A DNA stretch of 64,000 bases. Source: Pseudoips prasinana. Lineage: Eukaryota > Arthropoda > Insecta > Lepidoptera > Nolidae. A model generated the notes under the pieces. That model did no database searches and was not told where the DNA came from. It saw only the letters and a list, made by a program, of their open reading frames with translations. This document shows positions 22,425-31,201 of the stretch, piece by piece. Within the stretch, counting starts at the first letter, position 1, and every line of letters begins with the position of its first letter. The stretch lies in the NCBI GenBank assembly GCA_951640165.1, contig OX621234.1, forward strand, positions 9,615,001 through 9,679,000, written 5' to 3'. A program made the position numbers and the translations under genes.

Positions 22425-22867
22425 CTCTTTTAGAGCCCAACGGTATTTCACGTGACGATGGCAAGAGGCCTGATGGAATGACGTTGGTTCCTTGGAGTCG
22501 AGGGAAGCCTTTGGTGTGGGATGCAACTTGTGTTGACACACTGGCTCCCTCCCACCTACCAATCAGCTCGAGGGCGGCGGGAGTTGTGGCTGAATCCGCG
22601 GAGGCCCTTAAGCGAAGAAAATATACATCAATCGGTGGAGGATATATCTTTCTTCCCTTTGGGGTGGAAACAATGGGTCCCTGGGATCCAGAGGCACGTG
22701 TTTTTGTTAGGGAGCTGTCCAGGCGTCTAATCAAGTCGTCAGGTGACCAGAGAGCTGGCTCGTACTTAAAACAACGTATTAGCCTCGCTATTCAACGGGG
22801 TAATGTGGCCAGCTTTCTGGGCACCTTGCCCGCAGGCAACGATTTAAATTCAGTTTTTTATTTATAG
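22425..22867 (+). pseudogene. C-terminal fragment of a retroelement-type protein
   Basis: An open frame reads ...KRPDGMTLVPWSRGKPLVWD then ATCVDTLAPSHLP, an ALKRRKYTSIGGGYIFLPF stretch, VETMGPW, and the end SLAIQRGNVASFLGTLP. This C-terminal block is familiar from reverse-transcriptase-linked repeat proteins in many animals. The RPDG...VWDATCVD spacing resembles a PD-(D/E)XK-type nuclease core, but this is a suggestion from motif shape only. There is no reverse transcriptase upstream; a Helitron end lies 17 bp before it. A second, worse-preserved piece of the same end lies at 23086-23195. Confidence 0.6.
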
Positions 22868-23085
22868 GTATTAAATATTATAGTATGTAAGTTTTGGTTA
22901 TTGTTAATATGCAAATTAATCTCTTTAAGTTGACATATAATTACATATAACTAATGATAACTTTGATTATTATAATTAAATTAATCAATTTATTCTAAAT
23001 TTAACAGTTATTGTAAATCATGTCACTTATAATACTTTTAAAAAATGCCTACTCTCATTTAAATGTTTTGCTGTGCCCTACACAA

Positions 23086-23195
23086 CAGGGTATCATGTGT
23101 AACATTAGTTTGGCAATACAACGCGGTAATGCGGCCAGTCTTCTGGGCATCTTTTCTCATGGCCTCGATTCGGAGGAATACTACGACGCAATCTG
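23086..23195 (+). pseudogene. Second remnant of the same C-terminal block
   Basis: Reads MCNISLAIQRGNAASLLGIF and ends about 20 residues later. It matches the ISLAIQRGN.AS.LG segment at 22780-22830 but has lost everything before it. The two pieces are about 250 bp apart in the same orientation. Confidence 0.6.
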
Positions 23196-23214
23196 TAGTT
23201 AATTTCTTTTTTTA

Positions 23215-23400
23215 TACTTAATGGGTTTACGCTTGGCCACTATCTCACCTGATGGTAAGTGAAGATGTGGTCGAAGATGGACCGCGCGTACCCATAAGAT
23301 GCCTGTTCACTCTAGCCTTGAATAAACCCATGTTGTATGAGTCTGGAAACACGTCGTTCGGGAGGGTGTTCCACTGCTTAGCCGTGCGTATGATAAAGGT
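23215..23400. repeat. Lepidopteran-style interspersed repeat, LINE-end-like
   Basis: Contains 'cacctgatggtaagtg' and 'gttccactgcttagccgtgc', strings typical of a very common lepidopteran repeat derived from LINE 3' regions. No usable frame remains. Confidence 0.5.
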
Positions 23401-23887
23401 TAACATTTATTTATGTATAATTTTATTTTATTGTAGTTTTACTTTTTCTTTCTAATGTAGTTAAGTAATTGGCTAGCTCTATCTCCGTTTAATGATGTTG
23501 TGTGTTCTGGAGCTTTTTCTAATACTTATTTTAGATAAACAAGCACACGACCCACTTGATAGTAACCGTAGCATTGTCCGGTGAAGCAGTGGAAGCCTCC
23601 CAGGCTAACTGTAAACGTAGTTATAATAAAGGTAACCATAGTCGATGCTTGCGACACACAGGGAATCCCACGTGCTACCCACGTTTCCCTCTTCCCCGAT
23701 GAGCGCTAGTGATCTCACTCCCGTGCAGGACCAGTACAGAATTGTATTTTGTAGGTGAATGTATTTCCAGTCGACCTACTCAAATAGCGTACAATCGGCA
23801 TTATTTACCTCTTTTAGTGAACAAGGATTGCTCCGGTCTTTTTATACCATAATATGTTAGGTCGTGGCAAGTGGCTTGCTTAGCGTA

Positions 23888-24060
23888 TGGGCAGTGGTTA
23901 CCCTAGTGTCACAGTTGTTCAAGCCGCCCAGTACGCCTCTGACATGGCTTGATGACTGTTATCTAATGACTACAACCGGGACCGATAGCTTTACGTGCCC
24001 TCCGAAGCACGGAGTCGCTCAGAAATTAAATCACTTTGGTGGTCACCCATACTTAACCCT
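23888..24060 (+). repeat. Interspersed repeat family D, copy 4
   Basis: Shares 'ggcagtggttaccctagtgt', 'acaaccgggaccgatagctt' and 'ccctccgaagcacggag' with the other copies. It ends roughly 90 bp upstream of exon h. Confidence 0.65.
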
Positions 24061-24154
24061 GCATGAACTGATGTCAACGGAAAGTAGTTTCCCTCGGCTG
24101 CTATGGAGGAATATATTAGCATTATTATGTGAGTTAATTTACAAAATATGTCAG

Positions 24155-24358
24155 GTGTGTCCGATGCGGCAACTGTCGGACGGGCAGCGGTGCCGGGTGG
24201 TGTTCGCGTGGCTGGCATGGCAGACCCCGCACCTCCTGTTGATGGACGAACCTACTAATCACTTGGACATGGAGACAATAGACGCGCTTGCCGACGCAAT
24301 CAACGACTTCGATGGCGGCATGGTGCTCGTTAGCCACGACTTCAGGCTGATTAACCAG
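24155..24358 (+). CDS. ABCF2: ABCF2 exon h (signature, Walker B and H-loop of domain 2)
   Basis: Sixty-eight codons in phase 0: [20 protein letters not shown] has the LSDGQ signature, then [13 protein letters not shown] (Walker B, catalytic Glu, D-loop), [13 protein letters not shown] and [13 protein letters not shown] with the switch histidine. All ATPase motifs of domain 2 are intact. Acceptor TGTCAG, donor gtgagg. The following intron is 10.4 kb, the longest here. Confidence 0.97.
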
Positions 24359-24384
24359 GTGAGGATAGTTTATTTTTTTTATAT

Positions 24385-24530
24385 ATCAGAGGGCGACAAA
24401 CGATCAGGTTGATAAGGATGGTAAGTGATCACCGCCGCCCATGTACACTTGCATCACCAGAAGAGTAACGGGTGCGTTGCCGGCTTTTAAAAGTCAACAA
24501 ACAAGTGTTGCTGACTCTTCCCCCCACCCC
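24385..24530. repeat. Common lepidopteran repeat fragment
   Basis: Carries 'ggtaagtgatcaccgccgcc' and 'gcatcaccagaagagtaacg', a sequence found as the end of abundant moth and butterfly retroelements. It begins less than 30 bp after exon h. Confidence 0.6.
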
Positions 24531-24626
24531 AATGAGCTCTGGCGAATGTCTTCTGTAAGTTCTAGACAACAAACGTGATGCCTGAATGGGTTGGCGCTAA
24601 ATTATACATTATTCCTTCAACTGTGT

Positions 24627-24761
24627 GTCTGTAGCGCCGCTTAGCGGCATAATATAGCAATTTTAGACGCCATTGTTAAATTGGAGTTTTCACCACAACT
24701 CCACATTTTAACGATGGCATCTGAAACTGCTGTATTATTCTGCTACGCGGCGGTACAGACA
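24627..24761. repeat. Foldback (MITE-like) element
   Basis: The outer ends are 'tgtctgtagcgccgc' and its inverted match 'gcggcggtacagaca'. The arms continue with 'gacgccattgttaaa' against 'tttaacgatggcatc', meeting at a short centre around 24700. Imperfect, so older than the palindrome at 26371. Confidence 0.75.
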
Positions 24762-24923
24762 TTGGTACATATTACCGGTAATGTCCATATTAACCACAGA
24801 CGTCAAATGTAAAATACTGGTAAAATTACAACGCAATCCGTATCAAATATTTGTTTTTAACTCCAGTTTACAAATAGCTCTCTCGTACAAATTAGCACGC
24901 ACTCTTTTAAACCTCACATATTA

Positions 24924-26205
24924 GGTCTTTACCTATGAAATTGCCGTTCTGCAGTACTGGCCATTTCAAATCAAAATAATTTTTGTTTGGCTAAGAATTC
25001 TAATTTCAAATTAATTTTATTTTAAAAACATGGATTCTTTTTTCCAAAAGTAGTCATTTCTTTATTGATTAGTGTTACATTTTCATCGCATTTCAATCTT
25101 TTTCGTCATCATGGATACGTTAAAAATTCGAGTAATTATGGAATATGAGTACCGTCGTGGCAGCAACGCGGCACAAGCGGCACGCAACATCAACGACGTT
25201 TACGGAGCTAACACTACAAACCAACGCACCACCTGTTATTGGTTTGCTCGCTTCCGTTCTGGAAATTTCGACCTGAAAAATGAACCTCGCGGTCGTCCGA
25301 AGACTTTGGTCGACAATGACGAATTAAAGGCGGTTGTGGAAGCTGATGATACACAATCTACGGCTGAATTAGCAGCAGCTTTCGACGTTAGCGTCAAAAC
25401 AATATTGGTCCATTTGCGTCAAATTGGCAAGGTAAAAAAGCTTGACAAATGGGTGCCCCACGAACTCAATGATCGCCAGCGCGAAGTACGCGTCGAGTGG
25501 TGCCTTGCACTGCTCAACAGACACACAAATGAAGGAATTTTGAACCGCATTGTTACCTGCGATGAAAAATGGATTCTGTTTGATAACCGCAAGCGCTCAG
25601 CAAGTTGGTTGGATCCTGGTTCAGCACCTAAACAATGCCCTAAACGAAAACTTACCCCTAGAAAAGTGATGGTCACTGTTTGGTGGTCTAGCGCCGGTGT
25701 GATTCATCACAGCTTCTTACCAAACGGGGTGAGCATTACTGCAGATGTGTACTGTGAAGAACTGAGCACAATGATGGAGAAGCTGGCGCATCTCCAACCA
25801 GCATTGGTCAATCGCTCGTCTCCGCTGCTCCTGCACGACAACGCGCGACCTCATACTGCACAGCAGACGGTCTCCAAGTTGCAAGAACTGGGGTTGGAAG
25901 CTCTCCGTCATCCGCCCTACTCACCAGACCTTGCGCCTACAGACTACTACTTTTTCCAGAATTTGGATAACTTCTTGGCGGGAAAAAAATTCAATACCCG
26001 AGAGGCAGTACAAAATGCCTTTGAAGAATTTGTTGCCTCCCGTCTAGCTGATTTCTTTAAGAAGGGCATCAATAAACTGCCACTGCGATGGCAAAGATGC
26101 ATTGATTGCATGGGTGATTACTTCGATTAATACAAATAAAAAAATTCATGAAAAAAATTCGTTTAAATTTTTTCATACAAAACGGCAATTTCATAGGTAA
26201 AGACC
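24924..26205 (+). mobile_element. Mariner element, family 2, copy 2 (coding-intact)
   Basis: 1,282 bp between TA dinucleotides (24922-24923 and 26206-26207), with 25-bp terminal inverted repeats starting GGTCTTTACCTATGAAATTG. Same length and near-identical sequence to the inverted copy at 3468-4749, but with an uninterrupted transposase frame. It sits in the last ABCF2 intron in the gene's own orientation. Confidence 0.94.
25111..26130 (+). CDS. Mariner transposase, intact 339 aa (family 2)
   Basis: Cut-and-paste transposase for elements bearing the GGTCTTTACC ends. The ATG at 25111 (MDTLKIRVIMEYEYRRG) is preferred; the frame opens earlier only with a GTG. A helix-turn-helix region occupies roughly residues 1-105 with a GRPKTL hook near residue 62, followed by WVPHEL at 114-119. 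The catalytic aspartates are D151 (VTCDEKW), D243 (LLHDNARPH) and D278 (PDLAPTDYYFF); 34 residues separate the last two, i.e. DD34D. It differs clearly from the 1492-2541 transposase, so it is a separate mariner family. Length and motifs are complete. Whether it is expressed is unknown. Confidence 0.93.
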   Translation: MDTLKIRVIMEYEYRRGSNAAQAARNINDVYGANTTNQRTTCYWFARFRSGNFDLKNEPRGRPKTLVDNDELKAVVEADDTQSTAELAAAFDVSVKTILVHLRQIGKVKKLDKWVPHELNDRQREVRVEWCLALLNRHTNEGILNRIVTCDEKWILFDNRKRSASWLDPGSAPKQCPKRKLTPRKVMVTVWWSSAGVIHHSFLPNGVSITADVYCEELSTMMEKLAHLQPALVNRSSPLLLHDNARPHTAQQTVSKLQELGLEALRHPPYSPDLAPTDYYFFQNLDNFLAGKKFNTREAVQNAFEEFVASRLADFFKKGINKLPLRWQRCIDCMGDYFD

Positions 26206-26370
26206 TATTATATACAAACATCGCATACATTTTCAGTGGACCAGAAAGTTATAAACAGTGGACCGCCAAAGTCTTCTCTTGGATATTATTATATTTGGAA
26301 TGGCTGCAATTGAGTTTAGTCAAAACTAATGTAGTTGCTCATGGACACTATTTTCTATAATCTTATTTGT

Positions 26371-26464
26371 ATACAAAATAATTACACATGACATTGATAT
26401 TGACAACTGAGAATGTCTACATTCTCAGTTGTCAATATCAATGTCATGTGTAATTATTTTGTAT
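26371..26464. repeat. Perfect palindrome, 46-bp arms, 2-bp loop
   Basis: Arms 26371-26416 and 26419-26464 are exact inverted repeats (outer end atacaaaataattacacatg) separated only by CT. No mismatch was found by eye. It could extrude a cruciform or, if transcribed in the ABCF2 pre-mRNA, fold into a near-perfect 46-bp hairpin. Confidence 0.93.
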
Positions 26465-27143
26465 GATGATGCATAGCGCAATTATATGCTGATTTAGACT
26501 TAATTTTCTACACACTCGTAGTGCACTTGGACTGATTATTGATGTGAAATATCTATAGCCGCACGTAAAACAGATTTCTGGCGTGGCGACACATACCGTG
26601 GCACATGCGCACTCGACTTTTTATTTTATCATTATGACATATTTAGTTCCTATCACAATATGTTCTTTTCTGCATATTACTTTTACAAAATAATGTCGAT
26701 GTTTCACATCTGCCAGGCGTCCCGTGACGGCTCACATTTTTTTGTTACTAGAACACCCTGCCTGTTTTGACAGTTCTTATTATGTCCTGTAATGCAATAA
26801 TGGACATGTACTTTCAGAAAGACACAAATTCAAAATTTCTTCTTTGTAATTCAATAACTTAATTTGACAATTCATCAGCGGGTTAGAAAAATCGATTTGA
26901 GGAAATTGTTATTTTCTCAATATGAATAATGTGTTATTGTAATCCACTATTGTTTTGATTTCAATTGATAGTAACATTTATTTACTAACTAACATCCGAG
27001 AAGTTGTGTATTTAAATTCCATAAACACTTCTCCATCTGTAGACATGGTGTGTTATCTTTAAGAAATACATATATTCACCTGATATTTGGAGCTTACAAG
27101 AGTCTATTGGTGAAACGTAAAAGAACTAGGCATTCAGACTGCA
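26465..27143. other. ABCF2 intron, nothing recognised
   Basis: AT-rich intron without recognisable coding content or family repeats. Confidence 0.4.
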
Positions 27144-27146
27144 TTT

Positions 27147-27714
27147 TTAGGGTTCCGTAGCCATATGGCAAAAAACGGAACCCTTATAGATTCGTCATGT
27201 CTGTCTGTCCGTCCGTATGTCACAGCCACTTTTTTCCGAAACTATAAGAGCTGTATTGTTGAAACTTGGTAAGTAGATGTATTCTGTGAACCGCATTAAG
27301 ATTTTTACACAAAATCGCCATAGATAGTCGCCATACATAGAAATGAAACTCAAAAAAAATGTTTTCATTGTACACATACATGTAGGGTGTCTATGGATAG
27401 GTCTTCAAAAATCATATTGAGGTTGCTAATATCATTTTTTTCTAAACTGAATAGTTTGCGCGAGAGACACTTCCAAAGTGGCAAAATGAGTGTCCCCCCG
27501 TTTAACTTCTAAAATAAGAGAATGTTAAAACTAAAAAAAATATATGATGTACATTATCGTGGAAACTAATAACGAAAATTGGTTTGAACGAGATCTGGCA
27601 AGTAGTTTTTTTAAAACGTCATAAACGTCAATTTGCTTTCATTTAATCAACTGAAATACGTTCTGCTACGGAACCCTTCATGTGCAAGTCCGACTCGCTC
27701 TTGGCCAGTTTTTT
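27147..27714 (+). repeat. Interspersed repeat family F ('GGGTTCCGTAGCC'), copy 1
   Basis: Begins 'tttttagggttccgtag' and ends 'ccgactcgctcttggccag'. A nearly complete second copy lies at 54305-54893 and a truncated inverted one at 29775-30041. Pieces such as 'ggaacccttatagattcgtc' and 'gatgtattctgtgaaccg' are shared. The start (agggttccgtag) and the end (ctacggaaccctt) are inverted matches, so it may be a TIR element, although long open minus-strand stretches in the other copy leave the class open. Confidence 0.75.
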
Positions 27715-27812
27715 TATTCACGTAGACTAAAAAAGGGTTTGTAAATAGTCAGAAAATGTTTGTATTAATTAAGTAAGCATAATTGTAACAGGTCTAATTT
27801 TGCAACAATTTT

Positions 27813-27945
27813 GACGGGCCTGTTGGCGTGGTTGGCAAATGCTTGCTTTTCACGCCGGAGGTCGTGGGTTCGATTCCCACCCGGGAAAGATATTTGCGTA
27901 CATGAATATATCTCTTTGTACTGAGTCTGGGTGTAATTATATATC
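27813..27945 (+). mobile_element. tRNA-derived SINE, family C copy 1
   Basis: A tRNA-like head ('ggcgtggttggcaaatgc' A-box region, B box GGTTCGATTCCC) is followed by 'gaatatatctctttgtactg' and 'gagtctgggtg'. It is uninterrupted, and so provides the empty-site reference for the MITE inside copy 2 (33868-33969). Confidence 0.8.
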
Positions 27946-27949
27946 ATTA

Positions 27950-28032
27950 TCATCATATCAGCCGAAAAACGTCCACTGCTGGACAAAGGCCTCCCCCAAA
28001 GATCACAATTGCTTGTCTTGCGCTATTCGCAT
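27950..28032 (-). repeat. Repeat family E fragment ('tgtccagcagtggac')
   Basis: Starts with ATCATTATCATCAT, i.e. an ATG/GAT-type tail on the minus strand, then 'cgtccactgctggac' and 'aaggcctccccc'. Copies in the other orientation are at 34460 and 49448. This is a common lepidopteran retroelement end. Confidence 0.65.
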
Positions 28033-28080
28033 CCAGCAATTATCTAATTCAAATATCAATTGATATTTTTTTATTTTTCC

Positions 28081-28307
28081 ACACAGATCATCCTAGCCCC
28101 AAACTAAGCAAAGCTTGTACTATGGGTACCAGGCGACGATATACATACTTATATAGATAGATAAATACTTAAATACATAGAAAACATCCATGACTCAGAA
28201 ACAAATATTTGTGCTCATCACACAAATATTTGCGCTTACCGGGATACGAACCCAGGACCACCAGCTTCGTAGGCAGGAGCACTACCAACTAGGCTACGGT
28301 GACCGTC
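28081..28307 (-). mobile_element. tRNA-derived SINE, family B copy 3
   Basis: The minus strand begins 'gacggtcaccgtagcctag', has a GGTTCGTATCCC B-box and the TATC-rich region, and ends 'ggggctaggatgatctgtgt'. This is the most complete family-B copy in the window. Confidence 0.8.
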
Positions 28308-29194
28308 ATTATCCATATAAGTATGTATTTACAACATAAAAGTAGTATGAGTAATATATCAGTTATCTGGTTTCCATAGTACAAGTTCTACTTAGTTTAG
28401 GATCAGATGGCCGTGTGCATATTATTATTGTTATAATTTTACTATAATGCAATACGTAAAACTGTATCGATTTACAGTGCACTTTGCATACTAGAATGCA
28501 TGCTACAGCGAGAATTGTATTACGGAATCAGATATCTTTAGTGTGAATAAATTACCCGCACACAAGTCCCCACTCCATTACGCAAACGTTGTCGCGATTC
28601 TTTTTGATGGGCAGTCAGTAGTGTATTGTCTCGAGCCCAGTAAGGAGCTTCGGATGATACACCGCTCTATAAACCTTATGTTAATATCTGTAAAATATGG
28701 GTATTGTTGATGCAGAATTTTGTAAATTTGCCCTCTTTAGTGGTGCGCCCATACGCCGGTAGCCTCCTTTTTCTGAAAATGAAAATTTAGACTTGTAGGC
28801 GCGAATGTTAATTTTTATTTCTGTTTTTTTTTGTAGTATTTTTTTTTTATTAGTATTAGTTCCAGTTTGGTATATGATGTATACAAGATGTAAAATAAGT
28901 TATCGAGCGAGTGTGAGTGAGTGAATTTACTCATCAAACTGTGAACTATGTGAAATATTTAAGAAGATTGTTTTGTGTCCCAAAGAAATGGGTCACCTAA
29001 TCGACATTTTTGTAAAGGAGGTTTTTATTTTATATGTACATATATTTACAACTTGATATGGCGACTCGGTTTACATGTTACTTCTTATATGTAATAATAA
29101 TAAGCATATTGCCACTACAGAATATGTACATTATTAGGTGACTAGATAACATTTTGGTTGATGTTAATTATGTATGTTACATTATATGTTCATT
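28308..29194. other. ABCF2 intron, nothing recognised
   Basis: No family repeat or coding content was recognised, apart from a weak SINE-tail-like piece near 28370-28415 ('agtacaagttctacttagtt'). Confidence 0.4.
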
Positions 29195-29236
29195 AACAAA
29201 ACTTACACTAGTGTTCATTATAAATGCTTACACTAG
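29195..29236. repeat. Piece of a CACTAGTGTTCATTATAAATG repeat
   Basis: One and a half units of a roughly 26-bp repeat. Further units occur at 30063-30090 and 32933-33055, on the far sides of SINE, Helitron and LINE insertions. Confidence 0.7.
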
Positions 29237-29243
29237 TTTTTTT

Positions 29244-29420
29244 TAAGATATCGCCTTCTTTAGGGAATCTAATCCCTGTGTCGTGGGGTACTTTTCAAGT
29301 ATATGATAGGCGGACACAAATTACATCCATACTCAGAACAAGTATTTATGGGTCTCAAAGATTGTTGTCCGGCGCGGGACGAGAAGCGGCGAGGCGACTG
29401 TCTTAGTAGCCGCTGCGCCG
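29244..29420 (-). mobile_element. tRNA-derived SINE, family A copy 3
   Basis: The minus strand carries 'cggcgcagcggctactaaga', a decayed B box, 'cataaatacttgttctgag' and 'gggattagattccctaaag'. The B-box region is partly deleted compared with the other copies. Confidence 0.75.
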
Positions 29421-29774
29421 TCTCAAATTTTATAGAAATCGATCCAGCCGTTTAGACATGAAGAAGTGACAAAAATACACACATATGCTGCAAAACCTAG
29501 GCTCTAAGGGAGACATGAGACATAAAATTCGAACTTTATACGTCGATGTATGCCGGCTCGAGTTGCATATCACCTGTTTAAGTCTTTATCCTTAATGTGA
29601 CGTTATAAGGCAAAACAGAAGTTGTTATCTAGTAACTGTTCAAAATACCCAAAAATTCAAATTCACTATTAATAATAATTTACTACTGATTCAGTACAAC
29701 AAACTCCTGCAAAGGAACTTTATATTACGTGATTGTATATTTAAATATTTAATTAAAAATCTTTAATTCGGTAT

Positions 29775-30041
29775 AAAAAAACCGGCTAAGTGCGAAATGG
29801 ACTCGCTCATGAAGGGTTCCGCAGCAGCAAGTTTTTCAGTTGATTAAATTAAAGGTAAATTGCGGTTTACATACCGCATTAAAAAAACTACTTATTAGAT
29901 CTCGTTCAAACCAATTTTCGCTGTTAGTTTACATGGTAATGTACATCATATATTTTTTTTAGTTTTATTATTCTCTTATTTTAGAAGTTACAGGGGGGGG
30001 GGGGGCACTCATTTTTCCACTTTGGGAGTGTCTCTCGCGCA
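29775..30041 (-). repeat. Interspersed repeat family F, truncated copy
   Basis: An inverted partial copy of the 27147 and 54305 repeats: 'aaaaccggctaagtgcgaa', 'gaagggttccgcagcagc', 'tcgttcaaaccaattttcgc'. It contains a 12-G run at about 29993-30004. Confidence 0.75.
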
Positions 30042-30062
30042 CAGCTAGTTATAAATATGAAT

Positions 30063-30090
30063 GTTTACACTAGTGTTCATTATAAATGTT
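30063..30090. repeat. Unit of the CACTAGTGTTCATTATAAATG repeat
   Basis: One unit, matching those at 29195-29236 and 32933-33055. Confidence 0.7.
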
Positions 30091-30093
30091 TAA

Positions 30094-30205
30094 CTGGACT
30101 ATTGGTCTAGTGGTTAGTGAGTCTGACTGCTAAGCTAGATGTCGAGGGTTCAAATCTTTGTGTGATGTCGTGATGGTTATTTGTTGTGTCTGGGACTAAT
30201 TTATA
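30094..30205 (+). mobile_element. tRNA-derived SINE fragment
   Basis: The head has 'tggtctagtggttagtgag' (A-box-like) and GGTTCAAATCT (B-box-like), followed by 'gtgatgtcgtgatggttatt'. It looks like a SINE of a family different from A, B and C. Confidence 0.6.
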
Positions 30206-30210
30206 TATTA

Positions 30211-30600
30211 CTACCTGTGCACCGCGGTTTCACTTCTTCAACTTTATAAATTATAATAATAACTTTACCCGCTGCACGACAGTCGCCTCGCCGTTTCGTG
30301 TCGCGTGTTCGAGTCCCGCGCCGGACAACTATTTGTGGTACCCATAAATAGTTGTTCTGAGTCTGGATGAAATTTGTGTCCGTCTATTATGTTTGTAAAG
30401 TACCCCGCGACACAGTGATTAAATACTCTAGTGCGGGCGTTGTCTTTAAAGAAAATCATAGCCTATGTGTTTAGTTGGATATATAATTTATATTACTAAA
30501 AAGTTTCATCAAAATTCGCTCAGTAGTGTTTGCATGAAAGAATAACAAACATCCATACATCCATCCATACTCACAAACGTTCGTGTTTATAATAGTAGGA
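30211..30600 (-). mobile_element. Helitron-like element carrying a nested SINE
   Basis: On the minus strand it runs from TCCTACTATTATAAACACG to 'gaaaccgcggtgcacaggtag', a mutated form of the usual ...CTAG end. A lies before TC. The body matches the GCGGG-hairpin Helitrons but is split by the SINE-A copy at about 30265-30458. Confidence 0.72.
30265..30458 (+). mobile_element. tRNA-derived SINE, family A copy 4 (nested)
   Basis: Head 'gctgcacgacagtcgcctcg', B box GTTCGAGTCCC, then 'ccataaatagttgttctgag', 'gtaaagtaccccgcgacac' and 'gtgcgggcgttgtc'. It interrupts the Helitron at 30211-30600 and so is younger. Confidence 0.8.
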
Positions 30601-30670
30601 TATGTATGTAATGTATTCAGAAATATATATATATATATATATATATATTTCTGAATACATTACATACATA
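30601..30670. repeat. 70-bp palindrome with AT centre
   Basis: The sequence from 30601 (tatgtatgtaatgtattcag) reads the same on the other strand to 30670; the central ~24 bp are an (AT)n run. Confidence 0.88.
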
Positions 30671-30682
30671 TATATATATATA

Positions 30683-31200
30683 CTAGCGGCCCGGTACTTG
30701 CTTCGCTACGTATAAGGCATAGTAATAAAAATAATGATTATTAATTTCATTTATTCAAACAAAAAAATATTTACACATTTTCAATTCTTTTTTAAATTTT
30801 CTCTACGTACAAACCTTCCCTGGACTTCAACGAATAATTCAAGACCAAAATTAGCCAAATCGTTAAAGGCCTTGTTGAGTTATAACATTACAACGAAAAG
30901 TGGCATTGATTTTTATATATATATTCTTTTTTAAATTTTCTCTACGTACAAACCTTCCCTGGACTTCAACGAATAATTCAAGACCAAAATTAGCCATATC
31001 GTTAAAGGCCTTGTTGAGTTATAACATTACAACGAAAAGTGGCATTGATTTTTATATATATATTCTTTTTTAAATTTTCTCTACGTACAAACCTTCCCTG
31101 GACTTCAACGAATAATTCAAGACCAAAATTAGCCAAATCGTTAAAGGCCTTGTTGAGTTATAACATTACAACGAAAAGTGGCATTGATTTTTATATATAT
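30683..31200 (-). mobile_element. Helitron-like element, family 3 copy 2, 5' end in triplicate
   Basis: On the minus strand the 3' end is intact (...ACCGGGCCGCTAG followed by T) and the body matches 22139-22408. The 5' terminal ~139 bp, ending in the 'tatatatataaaaatcaatg' start, is present three times in tandem. Confidence 0.82.
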
Positions 31201-31201
31201 A
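30785..31201. repeat. 139-bp tandem repeat, three units
   Basis: Units start at about 30785, 30924 and 31063 and are almost identical ('ctctacgtacaaaccttccc', 'aaggccttgttgagttataa'). Each corresponds to the 5' terminal part of the family 3 Helitron on the minus strand. Confidence 0.92.

Noticed and set aside
22411..22734. 107-codon minus-strand frame
   Set aside because: Overlaps the + strand frame that has recognisable retroelement protein text; the minus translation has no motif.
30785..31201. CRISPR array
   Set aside because: Three long 139-bp direct repeats with no spacers in a eukaryotic intron; they are Helitron 5' ends.
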